Assembly: GCF_020283565.1 (NCBI RefSeq)
Contig: NC_060060.1
Span: forward strand, 67,565,257-67,629,256
From: Trifolium pratense
Lineage: Eukaryota > Streptophyta > Magnoliopsida > Fabales > Fabaceae
Direction: 5' to 3'
DNA: 64,000 nucleotides
This document shows positions 34,130-46,959 of this stretch, piece after piece (the first letter of the stretch is position 1; each line of letters opens with the position of its first letter). The notes beneath the pieces were generated by a model. It was not told where the DNA came from. It saw nothing but the letters and a program-made list of their open reading frames with translations, and searched no databases. Made by a program: the position numbers and the translations under genes.

Positions 34130-35509
34130 ATGGCTTCTTCCATCACAAGGTTTGTTGTGTTTTGTTAGTTTTTTGATAATTTTGTGACCCATTATGTATT
34201 TTATTGTTTGATTATGGTAAAATTTCGAGTTTTGTTTTTATTATTATTGAGAAATTATTTCAGTTTGTTGCATGTATTATTTTTTCTACATGTTATGTGT
34301 TTAAATGTTCTTGCTATTTTATATTCGGTTTAAGTTGATTTTTAAGTAATTGTTTGTTTTCTGAAAGATAAAGTACTTATTTTTTTTGTGGACTTGAAGT
34401 TGATATTTCTATTTGAAAATATATTTCCCACTTTATTTATTTTTTATTATATAGGATTTATAGATTTTTTGGGTTTGATTGTTCACAGATTTACAAGAAG
34501 TGAAAAAAGAAAGATTTGGAACAAAAGTTTTGAGACTGTTGTTGATCCAGAAGAGGTATGAATTGACTTTTATGTCAGGTTTAATATTTATGTTTTATGC
34601 GTTTTCCTGTATTAATTTATGGTAATTTTATTTGTAGTTAAGGATTCCATTACCTGCTAATTTTTGTAATCTTTGGAGGTTTGAACTTGAGAAGAATGAT
34701 TGTTATTGGATTAGCTCCGGTGTCCATTGTGTCGAGGTCTCATTGCATCTTTCGCGTTCGTGTAACTATCTTACTTCTGGAAAAGTTGTTTCTGAAGAAT
34801 TTGCATTTTCTCAACCAACCAGAGTTCTATTTAGTTATAATTCCAAGAGTAATGATTTTATGATGAAAGTGTTAGGTAAGGTGATTGAACATGGTAATAA
34901 GGAGATAATTAGTGTTGATTCTGGTGATGATGAATCCTTTGATGAAAAGCATGATTTTGTTAATTTAAGTGGTGTTAAAGATAAATCTGATGCAAAAAAG
35001 CCACTGATTGATAAGGTTCCTGGATCCAAAAGAAATTTTAATGAGTCAAATCCTATAAGAGGTAAAACTGGAGCAAAACTTGGAGATATTGATCCCCTTA
35101 GTTGTAAATTGGATGGTGTTTTTGGGTGGAAGATGAGGGTTACTGCTGCAGCTGCTAATAGTGGCAAACTTCAAGTATTGGTAATGTTTTTGTCTATCTT
35201 TGTTTAATTTTTCAGAAATTTATGTCTGTTACTAATTAAAGTTTATAATTTAATCAACAGCATTTTCCCAAAAAGGTTGTTAGGAATGCTTTGGACAAAA
35301 AACAAAGGTCAATCCTTGTGCAAACTAAAAGACATGGGGAATGGTTTAACTGCAGAATTCTTACTGCCAAAAGGAATAAGTTTGAGAAATATATATCTAA
35401 GGATTGGAGGCAGATTATGGAGAATATTTCAGCCAAAGCTGGTGATATCATAATTTTCAGGCTAACTAAATCAGCCAAAAGAATGTTGGTTCACACCATA
35501 CATTTTTAA
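34130..35509 (+). CDS. B3/REM-like DNA-binding protein gene, 4 exons
   Basis: Exons 34130-34149, 34489-34555, 34638-35180 and 35261-35509 join to 293 codons including the stop, with no lesion. Exon 1 codes for MASSITR; exon 2 ends SFETVVDPEE. Exon 3 has the first B3-like half with CNYLTSGKVVSEEFAF, a linker rich in acidic and basic residues (VDSGDDESFDEKHD), then GVFGWKMRV. Exon 4 starts HFPKKVV, like HFPPATA and HIPASTA in its paralogues, and contains KDWRQIMENISAKAGDIIIFRL, the B3 end with the W and GD positions kept. The ATG is chosen because the tiny first exon is shared by three genes. This and the 5813 gene are the intact members of the array. Probably nuclear; target unknown. Confidence 0.75.
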
Positions 35510-35577
35510 GCTGATAACTATGTATTTCTATGAAGAATGATTAATTCATAATTTCCTGAATCCATTGGACCATTTCA

Positions 35578-35876
35578 TTAATTAATAAAATGGTCCCTTA
35601 AAGACATTTTTTGTTTCAGATTGGTCCCTTAAAGAAAAAAAGGTCCAAATAGGTCCCTTAAAGAAAAAAAAGCCCGGATAGGTCCCTTAAAGACATTTCC
35701 GTTAATCAGTTTGGTCCTATTTAGACCTCTTTTTAAGGACCAACCTGATTAACAGAGATGTCTTTAAGGGACCTATTCGGACTTTTTTTTCTTTAAGGGA
35801 CTTATTTGAACCTTTTTTTCTTTAAGGGACCAATCTGAAACCAAAAATGTCTTTAAGGGACCATTTTACTAATTAA
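35578..35876. repeat. Foldback (hairpin) repeat, about 300 bp
   Basis: The ends TTAATTAATAAAATGG and, inverted, TTAATTAGTAAAATGG lead into arms of about 130 bases that are near complementary, each made of three or four copies of GGTCCCTTAAAGA followed by A-rich spacers. It has no coding capacity. It lies 70 bases after the stop of the fourth B3 gene, so probably in its 3' untranslated region. Confidence 0.85.
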
Positions 35877-36508
35877 GCCTTAACTTTTTCATCCTAAGAT
35901 TCTATGGTTATGTAAAATATTTAGTTATTTCTGTTTTATTTTATTTCAAGTGTTTTGTATTGAACTTATCTATTTATGTGATATAATAATTTGTGTGTAA
36001 TTTTATTTCAAGTAATTTGTGTTCACTTTATGTATTCTTGTGATGTAGTAATTTTATTTTAAGTAATTTGTGATATGATTTGCATATTTGATTCCCTCTA
36101 ATCACATTGATGTGTAAGCTAACTTCATTGCTTAATTGAATCTTGTGGTTTGAATTTTTAAACAAAATTTGTTTGAATTTTTATTTTTGAGTTTTATGTG
36201 TTATTGTGTTTGATGGGATTGATTAGAAAGGCACCTAACTTATTAATTGTATGGTTTTCGTTTTACATGGTTACTCTTTATTTTATAGATATTTTCTTCT
36301 TTTTTACTGTTTGAGTTGATTTGGTGAGTTTGACATATCTAGCATTAATGGGGAACAAACAAAAGTAATCAATTTTGTTCAAGTTTTGCTTTAGGTTATT
36401 TTGCCTTATTTTGGGTATAAATATAGCTACCAAGTTTGTTATTTTCATCATTTTCATTTGGTTTCACTAATATAGGGGTAAAGTGTCTTGAGCAAATAAT
36501 TTTGAGTT
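35877..36508. other. Intergenic, upstream of second RPA-like gene
   Basis: AT-rich with three loose copies of TTTTATTTCAAGTRATTTGTG between 35938 and 36072. A TATAAATATA box at about 36415-36424, some 90 bases before the ATG at 36509, is a plausible core promoter for the RPA-like gene. Confidence 0.45.
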
Positions 36509-38102
36509 ATGGAAAAAGCATTTGATACTCTTGATTCTGTTGGTCCTGGTGTTCGGGCATGGCGATTCAAGGTTCGAATTCTTCGTTTGTGGAATCTGTA
36601 TTCTTTCGCAAAACCTAATCAACTTAATTCAATTGAGATGGTACTTATTGATGAAAAGGTATGTCTATGTTTAATTTTAGTGTTTATATTTTACTGATAG
36701 CTTACTTTTTCATTTTTGTATGTTTATTGGTTGTTTTATTTTTATATAGGGTGACAAGATTCATGCAACTGTTCCTCCCCATTTGTTGAATTTGTTTCGT
36801 TTCAAACTCAATGAAGGTGATGTCTATAGGTTGTTTTATTTCAAAGTACATAAGGTATCTGGTCTTTACCGCACAACTCCACACCCCTATAAACTTATCT
36901 TCCAGTTGAAAACAAAGGTTCAAAGCTGTGAAAATAATGGTATAGATCGATTTGGATTGTCACTAAGTAATATTCGAGACATATGCAATCGTACTTCTGG
37001 TCATGAGTTTTTAGTTGGTTAGTATGTCTTACGATTTGTTATTATTGGTATAACTTTTGTGAAATATGTTTTGTGGATGTTAAATATTTTCTGTAAATTA
37101 TATGCAGATGTTGTTGGGTTGATCACTGGTATTTCTCCTCCTAAGGAATATGTTTTTTGTGGAAAGATTACTCCCATGATTGTGTTTGAGATGGCTGATT
37201 ATAGGTTTGTAGTTTGTTATTTATCACCAAATGTTAGTTAAATTGAGTTGTTTTTTAATTTTGTGCTAATCTCTGATATTTATTATTATTTTAGTGGAAA
37301 GTGTGAATGCATTATGTCCGGTGATGATGTTGGTGATCTTGAGAAGATGCTTGGCTGTGGTGATAATGGATTACCTCTTATGATAGTTCAGTTTGCGAAA
37401 ATTAGAAATTTTAGAGGTTATTTAAAATTATTGTTTGTTTTCTTTGATTGGAGTTCTTTATTTTATTAAAGAACTTAAAGTTTATTTGTCTATGTTTATA
37501 GGAAATGTTGCTATTCAAGGTGTGTTGAGCACAAGGTTTTATGTTAATCCTTCAATACCAGAAGCTATTTCTTTCAAGAATGGGTTTGTGTTAAATTACT
37601 ATTTTTCATACTAATTTTTTTATTTTCATTTATTAATGCATGTTTTGTTCTTCAGTCTTCCTATTGAAGGTGTTGAAACATTGTCTTCCATTCCTGCTTT
37701 TGGGTTTCAACCTAAGCCAGCTTTTGAGGATGATTTTTTGGTTAATTATCCCAAAATTTCCATAGTTAATTTACTTGAAAGTGTTGAAAACGGTATTTAT
37801 GTTGTTGGTGCTACTGTTGATGGATTGGTCGAGGGTGAGGATTGGTGGTATCCCGGATGTAGTTGTGCTAGAATAGTTTCTGCTGACTCTGGTGCATTTT
37901 ATTGCAAGCCATGCACAAAACGTCCTTTTGAAATGGTTCCAAGGTTGTCTTGATTATTTGTTATATTTTTGTTTTTGGTTTTGTTTTTCCATTTTTTGTT
38001 TAGTTATTTAGATTTATTGTTGTTTTATTTAGGTTTAGGGTAAAGCTCAAGGTTTGTGATGGATCTGGGCAAGCTATTTTCATTGTTTTTGATGATGATA
38101 TG

Positions 38103-39093
38103 TGTTGGTGTTTTGATTGACTACATTTTGCAAAAGCCAACCAGCCAGATGCTGAACTGAGATGCTGTAGCATTATAGTACAGCATACTGAAGCTCTGTT
38201 TTCGTGCAGAATTTTTATTTCAAATCTGAGTCAAGATTTGCTTCAATTATATATTCAGGCACGTGCGTCTAGGCAAGACGAGACTTACTCAGCAAGTTTT
38301 ATTGAAGTCGGTCAAAGGAAAGTGATTTAAAACAAAAATATAATTATATTATATTTTTGGCGTTTTTTTTTGTTTGGTACAACATGAAACAAACAAATTA
38401 TATTTTTGAAATTAATTTAGGGTTGGGCCGCAATTCTCACAGCTGTACAAGTCTGAAGACCTAACTTGGACATCAAGACAATTGGAGACTATAAATATGT
38501 GAAGCCTCAAGCCTTTACAACTCATGTATTCTAAACCGTGTTTTTACAAAGTGTGAATTTTTAAGGTTTAGAGTTTGTGTCTTTTGTCAGCCTTTCTTGT
38601 GTCACTCTGATGCAAGTTTAGGACTGTGTTTTTATTGTTAATTGTAAGCTACTCCTAAGCTTTGAAGCACGGAGTTAGTGTGTGTGATTCACTCATAAGC
38701 TTTTAAGCAAGAGTGTGGTCTAGTCTCTAGGAGAGTGTCTCCATCTTGATCGTTATTATTGACAGCAACATGGTACGTGTTGTTAGAGGGAATTTGGGAC
38801 GGGGTCTCATTATCTAAGAGGTTCTTAGGTAGGATTGCACGGGTAGTGTCTAGGTGATAAGTCAAGTACCGGGTGTTGGTCGAGGGCTTTGAACTAGAGC
38901 TATTATAGTGGATTCATTCCTGGATTGGTATCCCCCAGAGTAGGTGACGTTGCACTGAACTGGGTTAACAATTATCTGCGTTATTTATTGTTCTGCAATT
39001 TATTTATTTATTTACTGTGTTCTGCGACTGTCTTGCTGCAACATATGCTATAGCATCCTGTGCAGCATTGTGTTCACTGCGTGCCAGATTTCA
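38103..39093 (+). repeat. 5' LTR of Sirevirus 2
   Basis: It starts TGTTGGTGTTTTGATTG and ends CCAGATTTCA, 991 bp. A TATAAATATG box is at about 38491-38500. It is not alike in sequence to the LTR of Sirevirus 1 beyond the first six bases. Confidence 0.95.
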
Positions 39094-39095
39094 AT

Positions 39096-39107
39096 TGGCA
39101 TCAGAGC
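39096..39107 (+). promoter_or_regulatory. Primer binding site of Sirevirus 2
   Basis: TGGCATCAGAGC, two bases after the LTR, matches the initiator tRNA-Met type site TGGTATCAGAGC with one change (T to C at the fourth base). Confidence 0.85.
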
Positions 39108-39145
39108 AGACACCCTTTCTGGTTATAGGGTGAGCTCCAGGGAGA

Positions 39146-42100
39146 ATGTCTGGCAACATGGACAAAGAAGGAGGGCTTGTAAGCAGACCACCACTTCTAG
39201 TTGGTGTCTCCAACTATGATTATTGGAAATCACGCATGATTGCTTTCCTAAAATCTATGGATAGCAAAACTTGGAAAGCTGTTCTGAAAGGATGGGACCC
39301 CCCTGTGGTCATGGACAAGGATGGAAAGCCAACACTTGAACTAAAAGCTGAGGAGGACTGGTCTAAAGAAGAAGATGAGCTTGCTTTGGGAAACTCAAAA
39401 GCATTATATGCATTATACAATGGGGTAGACAAACACATTTTCAAACTGATCAAAAAATGTGTCTCAGCCAAGGAAGCATGGAAGATTCTTGAAACTGTTC
39501 ATGAAGGTACTCCTCAGGTAAAAATGTCCAAATTACAGATCCTTACTACTCAGTTTGAAAATTTACGTATGAAGGATGAGGAAACAATTCAAGATTTTCA
39601 TATGACTATTCTAGATTATGATAATCAATTTGATGCTTTGGGGGAGAAAATTCCCGAAGAAAAGTTAGTAAGAAAATTGCTCAGATCTCTTCCAAAGAAA
39701 TTTGATATGAAAGTCACAGCTATGGAAGAAGCCAAAAACATATCTCAGATGAAGCTGGATGAACTGGTTGGATCACTCCAAACTTATGAAAGTGTTGTAA
39801 ATGGAAGAAGTGAAAAGAAAAATAAGAGCATTGCTTTTTCATCCAAAAATGATGAAGAAGATCTAGAAGAGGATGAAGAATCTAATGAAAGTATCTCTGA
39901 AGCTATGGAGTTGCTGGGAAAACAGTTCAACAAAGTTCTAAAACAAATGGACAAAAGACCCAGACCAAATTCTAAGAATGATGCTCCAGGCACTATGCGC
40001 AGCATTGTGAATCAAGGAAAACCTAAGAGTGATGAAAGGTCAAGCTTAAACAAGAATATTCAATGTCACGAATGCGAGGGATATGGTCACATCAGACCTG
40101 AATGTCCAACATATCAGAAAAGAACGAAGAAAGGACTAACTGTCAGTTGGTCTGATGATGATGACTCAGAAGATGATACAGCATCTGTGACTGCCAAACA
40201 TATCTCAGTCTTAACAGGTACTATTACATCTGATACAGAATCTTGTGATGGAGAGGTAACCTACGAAGAACTTGCTGATTCTTACAGAGAACTCTGCCTC
40301 AAGAGTGGAGAAATATGCAAAGTCATTGAGAAACAAAAGGTAACCATCAATCAATTGAAGACAGAAAAATTTGAAAATATATCAAAGATGGATGAGCTCC
40401 AGAAGAAGGTAAATTATCTATCCTCTGATCTTGATGAAGCTAAGGAAGTCATTGAAAAATTAAATGCTGACATTTGGCGTTTGAGAAAATTCTCTGACAT
40501 GTTGTATAAAGATGATGATCATCTTGATAAACTTCATAAAGCTGATGGTCAACTAGAAGAAATCTTAGAGAAAAATGTTCTAAAGCCTAAACATATTGGG
40601 CTTAGTTATGAGAATGTCAACAAACACAAAGGTTACAGCCCAGATCTCACGTACATGCATCCAAAAGAAACTCATAAGCGAAAGATGCCTCAACAGATGC
40701 TACAACATCATAAGCAGCATCCCTTGTCAAAGAACAAAAGAAAACATCACTCTTGGATATGTCACTACTGTGGCAGAAAAGGGCATATAAGACCTTTTTG
40801 TTACAAATTGTTTGGATACCCTAACAGGCATCATCAGCCTAAACCAGTTTCCACAACTGCCTCCACTCAACAAGAATGGAAACCTAAAGGTAAGAATGTG
40901 AAGACCAGTGATGATACTCAACTTGAGAAGAAGATTACTGCTCTGATTGCTCACACATCACTTAGAGCTTCATCAAGGGAAGACTGGTATTTTGATAGTG
41001 GTTGTTCAAGACACATGACCGGAATTGAAAAATTTCTTGTTGATTTAAAGTCTTACTCAACTAGTTTTGTAACTTGTGGTAATGGTACTAAAGGAGAAAT
41101 TGTTGGTATAGGGGAGCTCAACAGTAATAGCTTGCCTAAACTAAGCAATGTGTTGTTAGTAAAAGGATTGACTGCAAATTTAATAAGCATCAGTCAATTA
41201 TGCGACCAAGGGATGAAGGTAAACTTCACCAAGTCTGAATGTTTGGTTACAAATGATGAGGGTGAAATTTTGATGAGGGGCGTCAGATCAAAAGACAACT
41301 GCTACTTATGGGTTCCCCAAGAAGAGGCAAATGTGTCGACATGCTTAATCACGAAAGAAGATGAAATAAAATTGTGGCACCAAAAACTTGGTCATCTAAA
41401 CCTAAGAAGCATGAAGAAAGCTATACCTGAAGAAGCCATCAAGGGCTTGCCAAATCTCAAGATCGAAGAAGGAAGCATTTGTGGTGAATCTCAAATTGGA
41501 AAACAAACCAAGAAGCCACATCCAAAGCTGCAGCATCTTACCACTACCAGAGTTCTTGAGCTTCTACACATGGATTTGATGGAACCTATGCAAACTGAAA
41601 GCTTAGGAGGAAAAAGGTATGCCTATGTTGTTGTAAATGATTTCTCTAGATATACCTGGATAAATTTTATTGGAAAGAAATCAGAGACCTTTGATGTATT
41701 CAAAGATCTATGTATTCTACACTACAAGAAAATAATCACTTTGCAACACTTCACTTGCGACAGTTCGGCCACAACCGTTGCAATGTATATTTTTTCCAGA
41801 TTTTGCAACGGTTGATGCGACAGTTTAGGGAACCATCGCAGCTTTTACATCTAAAATTGGGAACTAGCTTACTCATCACCACCCACTCTCACTCTTTACT
41901 CTTTGTCATGAAAAAAATTCCTCTAAACCCTAATCGCTCCAATCACTCTCTAGATTCAAATCAACGAACCTTGTTCCCCAAATTTCTCAAACGACGAAGC
42001 TTCCTTTCCACTATTCCAAATCCCTAAATCTCCATCGCTCCATCGTTCTTTCTCCTGCGAGATTCATTGTTCCCTTGTTCGTTCTCTCGTTCTGTCTCCA

Positions 42101-45100
42101 ACGATGAAGCTTCTCTTTCACTACTCAGATATGGCGTCCCTGTAAGTGCCACACCACCACCGCCGGAACTTTCCCTCACTGCCACTCGCTCCTCGCCTCA
42201 CGTAGTCGACTACCATCACTGAGGTGCGTTCCTTTCTCTTCCTTAACGGGAATCGCTTACTAATATCAAGAAATTGCTTGTGCTGTTTTTTTCATGGAAG
42301 AGTAGGGGTTTTTATTTTGATTTTATTACAACTCAGTATGGATCTTGGTCATTTAGTAATGTTGAATGTTCATGCTTTTGATATTAATTATTTGTATTAT
42401 TGGAGATATGGTACTTAATATTTTAATATTTCTCTAATACTAGTGATTATAGTATATCATGCTATAGTATGATTCTAATTCTTTGTCTATTATGATTGAC
42501 CCTTCAATCTCTTTTTTGTTTATTTCTGTGACTATTTCTTTACTTTACTATTGTGATTAATTTTCTACCATACCATGTTCTTGTGCTGCATTATTTTCTG
42601 GTTTGTGTGCTTCTGCATAATTACAGTTTGTCACTGCATTTCTGGTTGTTTTGCAGTTCTGTTTTTGAAGTCTGAACACAAATTGGGGAAGAGATTCCAC
42701 TTCGAGAACTCTAAGACAAAGCTATTCATGAATCCCTTTACCCAGCAAGGTGAGTGGGCGAGTAATCCACCAATTTTCTGCCATCTTTGAGTGTTTCTTA
42801 ACATTTGCATTTGTCAATTTACATATTGCTTTAGCCGCAGATCTGGTGTTTTTGTGAGTGAACTCCTCTTCAGTAGCAGTTGCCTCACTGATTCTCATTA
42901 GATGATACGTGAATCACAAAACACATCTTTATACAGTGTTCAATTGCTCTCCTCATCTGTCTGAATATCACTTTAATCTTTGAGTTTACTTGCTCTCCTT
43001 TTCTTTTTATAGTGTTCAACTGTACAAAATTATTTGTTGAGTAGGAAAGGATTGATGTTTAGGGCATTGAATGTGAATTAGGGTTTACGAGACATTCACT
43101 TGTTTCAAATAGTCATGACAGTGAAATTGATACATTTTGATAACTAAGGGTTGTAGAGTAGTGAGGACTTGATCTCTCTCTTTGTATTAGAATTTTATGG
43201 ACTTAATGTAGCATATTTTAGAAACATCTATGTTGAACCATCATGACTATTTTGTGTTTAAAATCATATAAGTTCAGGTTGTGCTACTGTGGTTAGTGAA
43301 AATTTGCTTTGAAAGATCAAATATCTAGCTTGTGTACTCGTGTGTTAATCCTTTTTGAGTTTTCATTTAACCACAGTTGAGTTTTGTGTTTGGAATCTCT
43401 CAAGCTCAACATGGTAAACTCTTGTGGACCTTTTTCTCTTAACTTGTTACTATTTTGAAGCTTAAAAATACCACTCATGTGTTGTTAATAACGTATGAGT
43501 TTCCTTAAGGGTGTATTTACATAGTCTTTATTCTTAATCATTGGAACTCATATGACAATTGTGTTTCATTGTTGCTTCTTTGAACATAATGTTTGCAATT
43601 CAATGTGATATGTGTTTGAAATATCATGAGAAGGCTCTGAATGTTCAAAAATCATTTTTCCAATTATGCATTCAATTATACATTGAATCTTTTTGAGGCA
43701 CTGTGAGATGTGAGGCAAGTAATATTGGATGCTATAAATTTTTCTCATTCCTCATTTTGAATTCAGTGTCGTTATGCCACCATTGCCTAATAAGTGTGAT
43801 TGTGATTTTATTTTTGACACAGGTCTTATAATATCATTTACTATTGTTTTACAGATAGATACTAACTAGGTGTTGATTATGATGGGAAAATGAATCATGT
43901 TGGCTTTGGCTTGTACAATCAAGTAAGTTTCCCTTACTTCCCTTAATGTAATAATATTTTCTCTGCTACACTTCTTCATTATGATGATGTTTTTTCACTA
44001 AACTTATTATTTGCTTCTTATGTTGTTCATCTCAGGAGTTAATATTTTTAAGTACGTGATGCAAGAATTCTGAAGAAGAATTTAGCATCAAAAGTCCAAA
44101 CTTCAACTAAACGAACATTGATTATTAATTCCTTTCAGATTGCAGGACTCATCATAGAAAAGTTTGTTGTGGAGGGCTAAATGAAGTCACTTGCAAATGC
44201 TGAATAAGTGGGTAATTCATTTCTTTAAGGATATAAAATATGATTTTAATTTCTATAATTCTTACTGCTTAAGTCATTCATTGCATATTCTTTGGCTTGC
44301 TGTAGACTCTTAGACCCGTGAGACGATGGAATCAAGCGCTTCATACAAGCTTAATCTGGATATTCCATTTCACTTTTTGGTAACATATCAATACTCATTA
44401 GTTGTTGTGTTTCATTGTGATAATCCTAGGATTAGTATTATCCATATCTTCCATTTGTGTTGATGTTGCAAAGTTATGCATCTGCAAAGTTATACATTCA
44501 TATGTTTCATGGACTACTTTTTACCATCTAGAGTTCATATAAGGAGAGCTTTATCCTATGGTAGTGGTGGTGATATAATATGCATTAAAACTAAATTTGA
44601 AAGTATTTTTCAAGGTCTATTTGATACTGTTTTGGATTTTAGTTTTTAATATCCCTTTTGTAAAATAGTTTTGAAAAAACTGTTTTTATAAAATGTATCA
44701 TGTAATTTGATTACCAACAATTTTTAGCTTTAGGTGTTGGTTTACTAAAACATGATTATAGGTGGTGGATCAATATATGATTATTTGTTGAGTGTCACTG
44801 CTTTTTAGTTGATTGTTAGGAGTACTTGGATATTGCTAATCATTGTCTTGTATGTTTTTTCAGGCAACAAACATAGAATCCCCAAGAGATGTTAGGCATT
44901 CCTTCTTAAGTGAGTCTAGCTAGCACTAATTAAGGATCATGAAGCAACATCAAATACTTCGGAATATTTAGATATTTCATGAACCTATTATTTTGACATA
45001 ATGTTTTGTATGTTTAGCCACTCTACTAATGTTTATGTTTTAGTTTTTGAATGTTTGAACTACATTAATTTTTTCTTTGGAGTTTCAAGTACTTAGATTA

Positions 45101-46959
45101 AATTTTTGATGTATGGATATTGTCACTATTGAATGAATTATATGAATGAGATTAAGTTATTTATATACTTGTGCATTTTAATTTTCTTCCTCTTGTATGG
45201 ATATGTAATGCTTATTTAATAAGACATTTAAATGCATAAAAAATAAATAAAAAATGTTTTAAATTTTTATTTTAAAAAAGAATTTTGCGACGGTTTTGTA
45301 ACTGTTGCAACCTTTGCCGTCAAATTTAGTGTTATTTAGGAAAAATCATTGCGACGGTTTTCAAAACTGTTGCAACAACAGCTGCAACAGTTGTAGCGAC
45401 GGTTTTCAAAACCGTTGCAAAGTTCACTTGCAACACACAAATCAGCAACGGTTTGACAACCGTCGCAGATGTACAATTGCAACGGTTTCGACTGTCGCAA
45501 ACTGCAATTTTAACTGTCGCAAAGTGGTTATTTTCTTGTAGTGCTACTTCAAAGAGAGAAAAACAATGTTGTGTTAAGGATCAGAAGTGATCATGGAAAG
45601 GAGTTTAAAAACTCTAGATTCTCTGACTTTTATGCCTCTGAAGGCATCATCCATGAATTTTCATCTCTCATTACACCACAATAAAATGGTGTAGTAGAAA
45701 GAAAGAATAGAATTATACAAGAGTCTGCAAGAGTAATGTTACATGCAAAGAAACTCTCTCATGGTTTTTGGGCAGAAGCTATGAACACTGCTTGTCATAT
45801 TCATAATCGTGCCACCTTGAGATCTGGAACTACATCTACTCTGTATGAATTGTGGAAAGGTAGAAAACCTACTGTTAAGTACTTTCATGTGTTTGGAAGT
45901 AAATGTTATATCTTGTCTGATAGAGAACCAAGAACTAAAATGGATCCTAAAAGTGATGAAGACATATTCTTGGGATACTCAACAAATAGCAGAGCCTACA
46001 GAGTATATAACTACAGAACCAAAACCATGATGGAATCTCTAAATGTAGTAATAGATGATATTTCAAGTGAAGTTGTGAAAGATGATACAGAAGATGCTAC
46101 AGCATCTATCCCAGGTAGTATAGATTCTGAAACTATTGAGGAATTCAAGAATGATACAGAGATTACTACACCTGAACCAATCTTTGCTACTTCAAAGAAA
46201 GGGTCATCCATTCGTACTCAAAAGAATCATCCTACAGATCTGATTATTGGTAATCCTAATCATGGAATTACTACTAGAAGGACACTTGACTTAGTTCCTA
46301 ATGCTTGTTTTGTTTCTAAGTTTGAACCCAAAAATGTTATGGAAGCCCTCACTGATGAGTTTTGGATAAATGCTATGCAAGAAGAGCTAAATCAGTTCAA
46401 GAAGAATGAAGTTTGGGACTTAGTTCCTAGACCAGAAACTACTAATGTGATTGGTACCAAGTGGGTCTACAAGAACAAGTCTATGCAAGAGGGGTATTGT
46501 GATGCTGATTGGGCAGGTTGTGCAGATGATAGAAAAGGCACCTCAGGAGCTTGTTTCTTTTTAGGCAACAATCTAATATCTTGGTTCAGCAAGAAACAGA
46601 ACTGTGTGTCTTTATCTACAGATGAAGCTGAGTACATAGCTACTGGTAGTAGCTGCTCCCAACTATTATGGATGAAACAAATGTTGCTGGAGTACAATGT
46701 GGTACAAGATGCTATGGCATTGTACCGTGACAATCTTAGTGCCATCAATATTTCAAAGAATCCTATCCAACATAGCAGGACGAAGCATATTGATATTAGG
46801 CACCATTTCATCAGAGATCTTGTTGAAGAAGGTATTATAACTCTTGAGCATATTGCCACTGAAGAACAACTGGCTGATATTTTTACTAAGGCTCTAGATG
46901 CGGTCCAATTTGAAAAATTGCGAGGCAAACTTGGGATTTGCCTATCTGAAGAGTTATAG
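39146..46959 (+). pseudogene. Sirevirus 2 gag-pol, split by CACTA and lacking RT
   Basis: The open frame 39146-41719 covers Gag (PPLLVGVSNYDYWKSRM near the start), two CCHC knuckles (CHECEGYGHIRPEC from 40063, CHYCGRKGHIRPFC from 40759) with a coiled-coil-like stretch between, protease [10 protein letters not shown] (40994), the integrase zinc finger (WHQKLGH, ICGESQIGK with one cysteine position replaced), and the start of the integrase core (LHMDLMEP). A CACTA element follows at 41720-45543. Pol resumes at 45544 in the matching frame with RSDHGKEF, has a TAA at 45682-45684 just before NGVVERKN, and continues to 46959. At about 46475-46495 the sequence jumps from the start of RT (GTKWVYKNK) straight to RNase H (YCDADWAGC); roughly 0.9 kb of RT including the YVDD site is absent when compared with Sirevirus 1. 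RNase H motifs SLSTDEAEY and FTKAL remain. Confidence 0.9.
41720..45543. mobile_element. CACTA (En/Spm-type) transposon, non-autonomous, 3.8 kb
   Basis: The ends are CACTACAAGAAAATAATCAC and, inverted, CACTACAAGAAAATAACCAC, with a 3-bp target duplication CTA at 41717-41719 and 45544-45546. Subterminal arrays contain GCGACGGTTTT and CCGTTGCAA motifs in both orientations at 41735-41830 and 45285-45530, the expected binding sites for a CACTA transposase. No transposase frame is visible, so it depends on a relative. The interior from about 41880 to 44060 is less AT-rich, with an apparent leader (AAACCCTAATCGC near 41926) and exon-like pieces, for example 42657-42752 between CAG and GTGAGT. This may be a captured host gene fragment; I do not recognise it. 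Confidence 0.92.
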
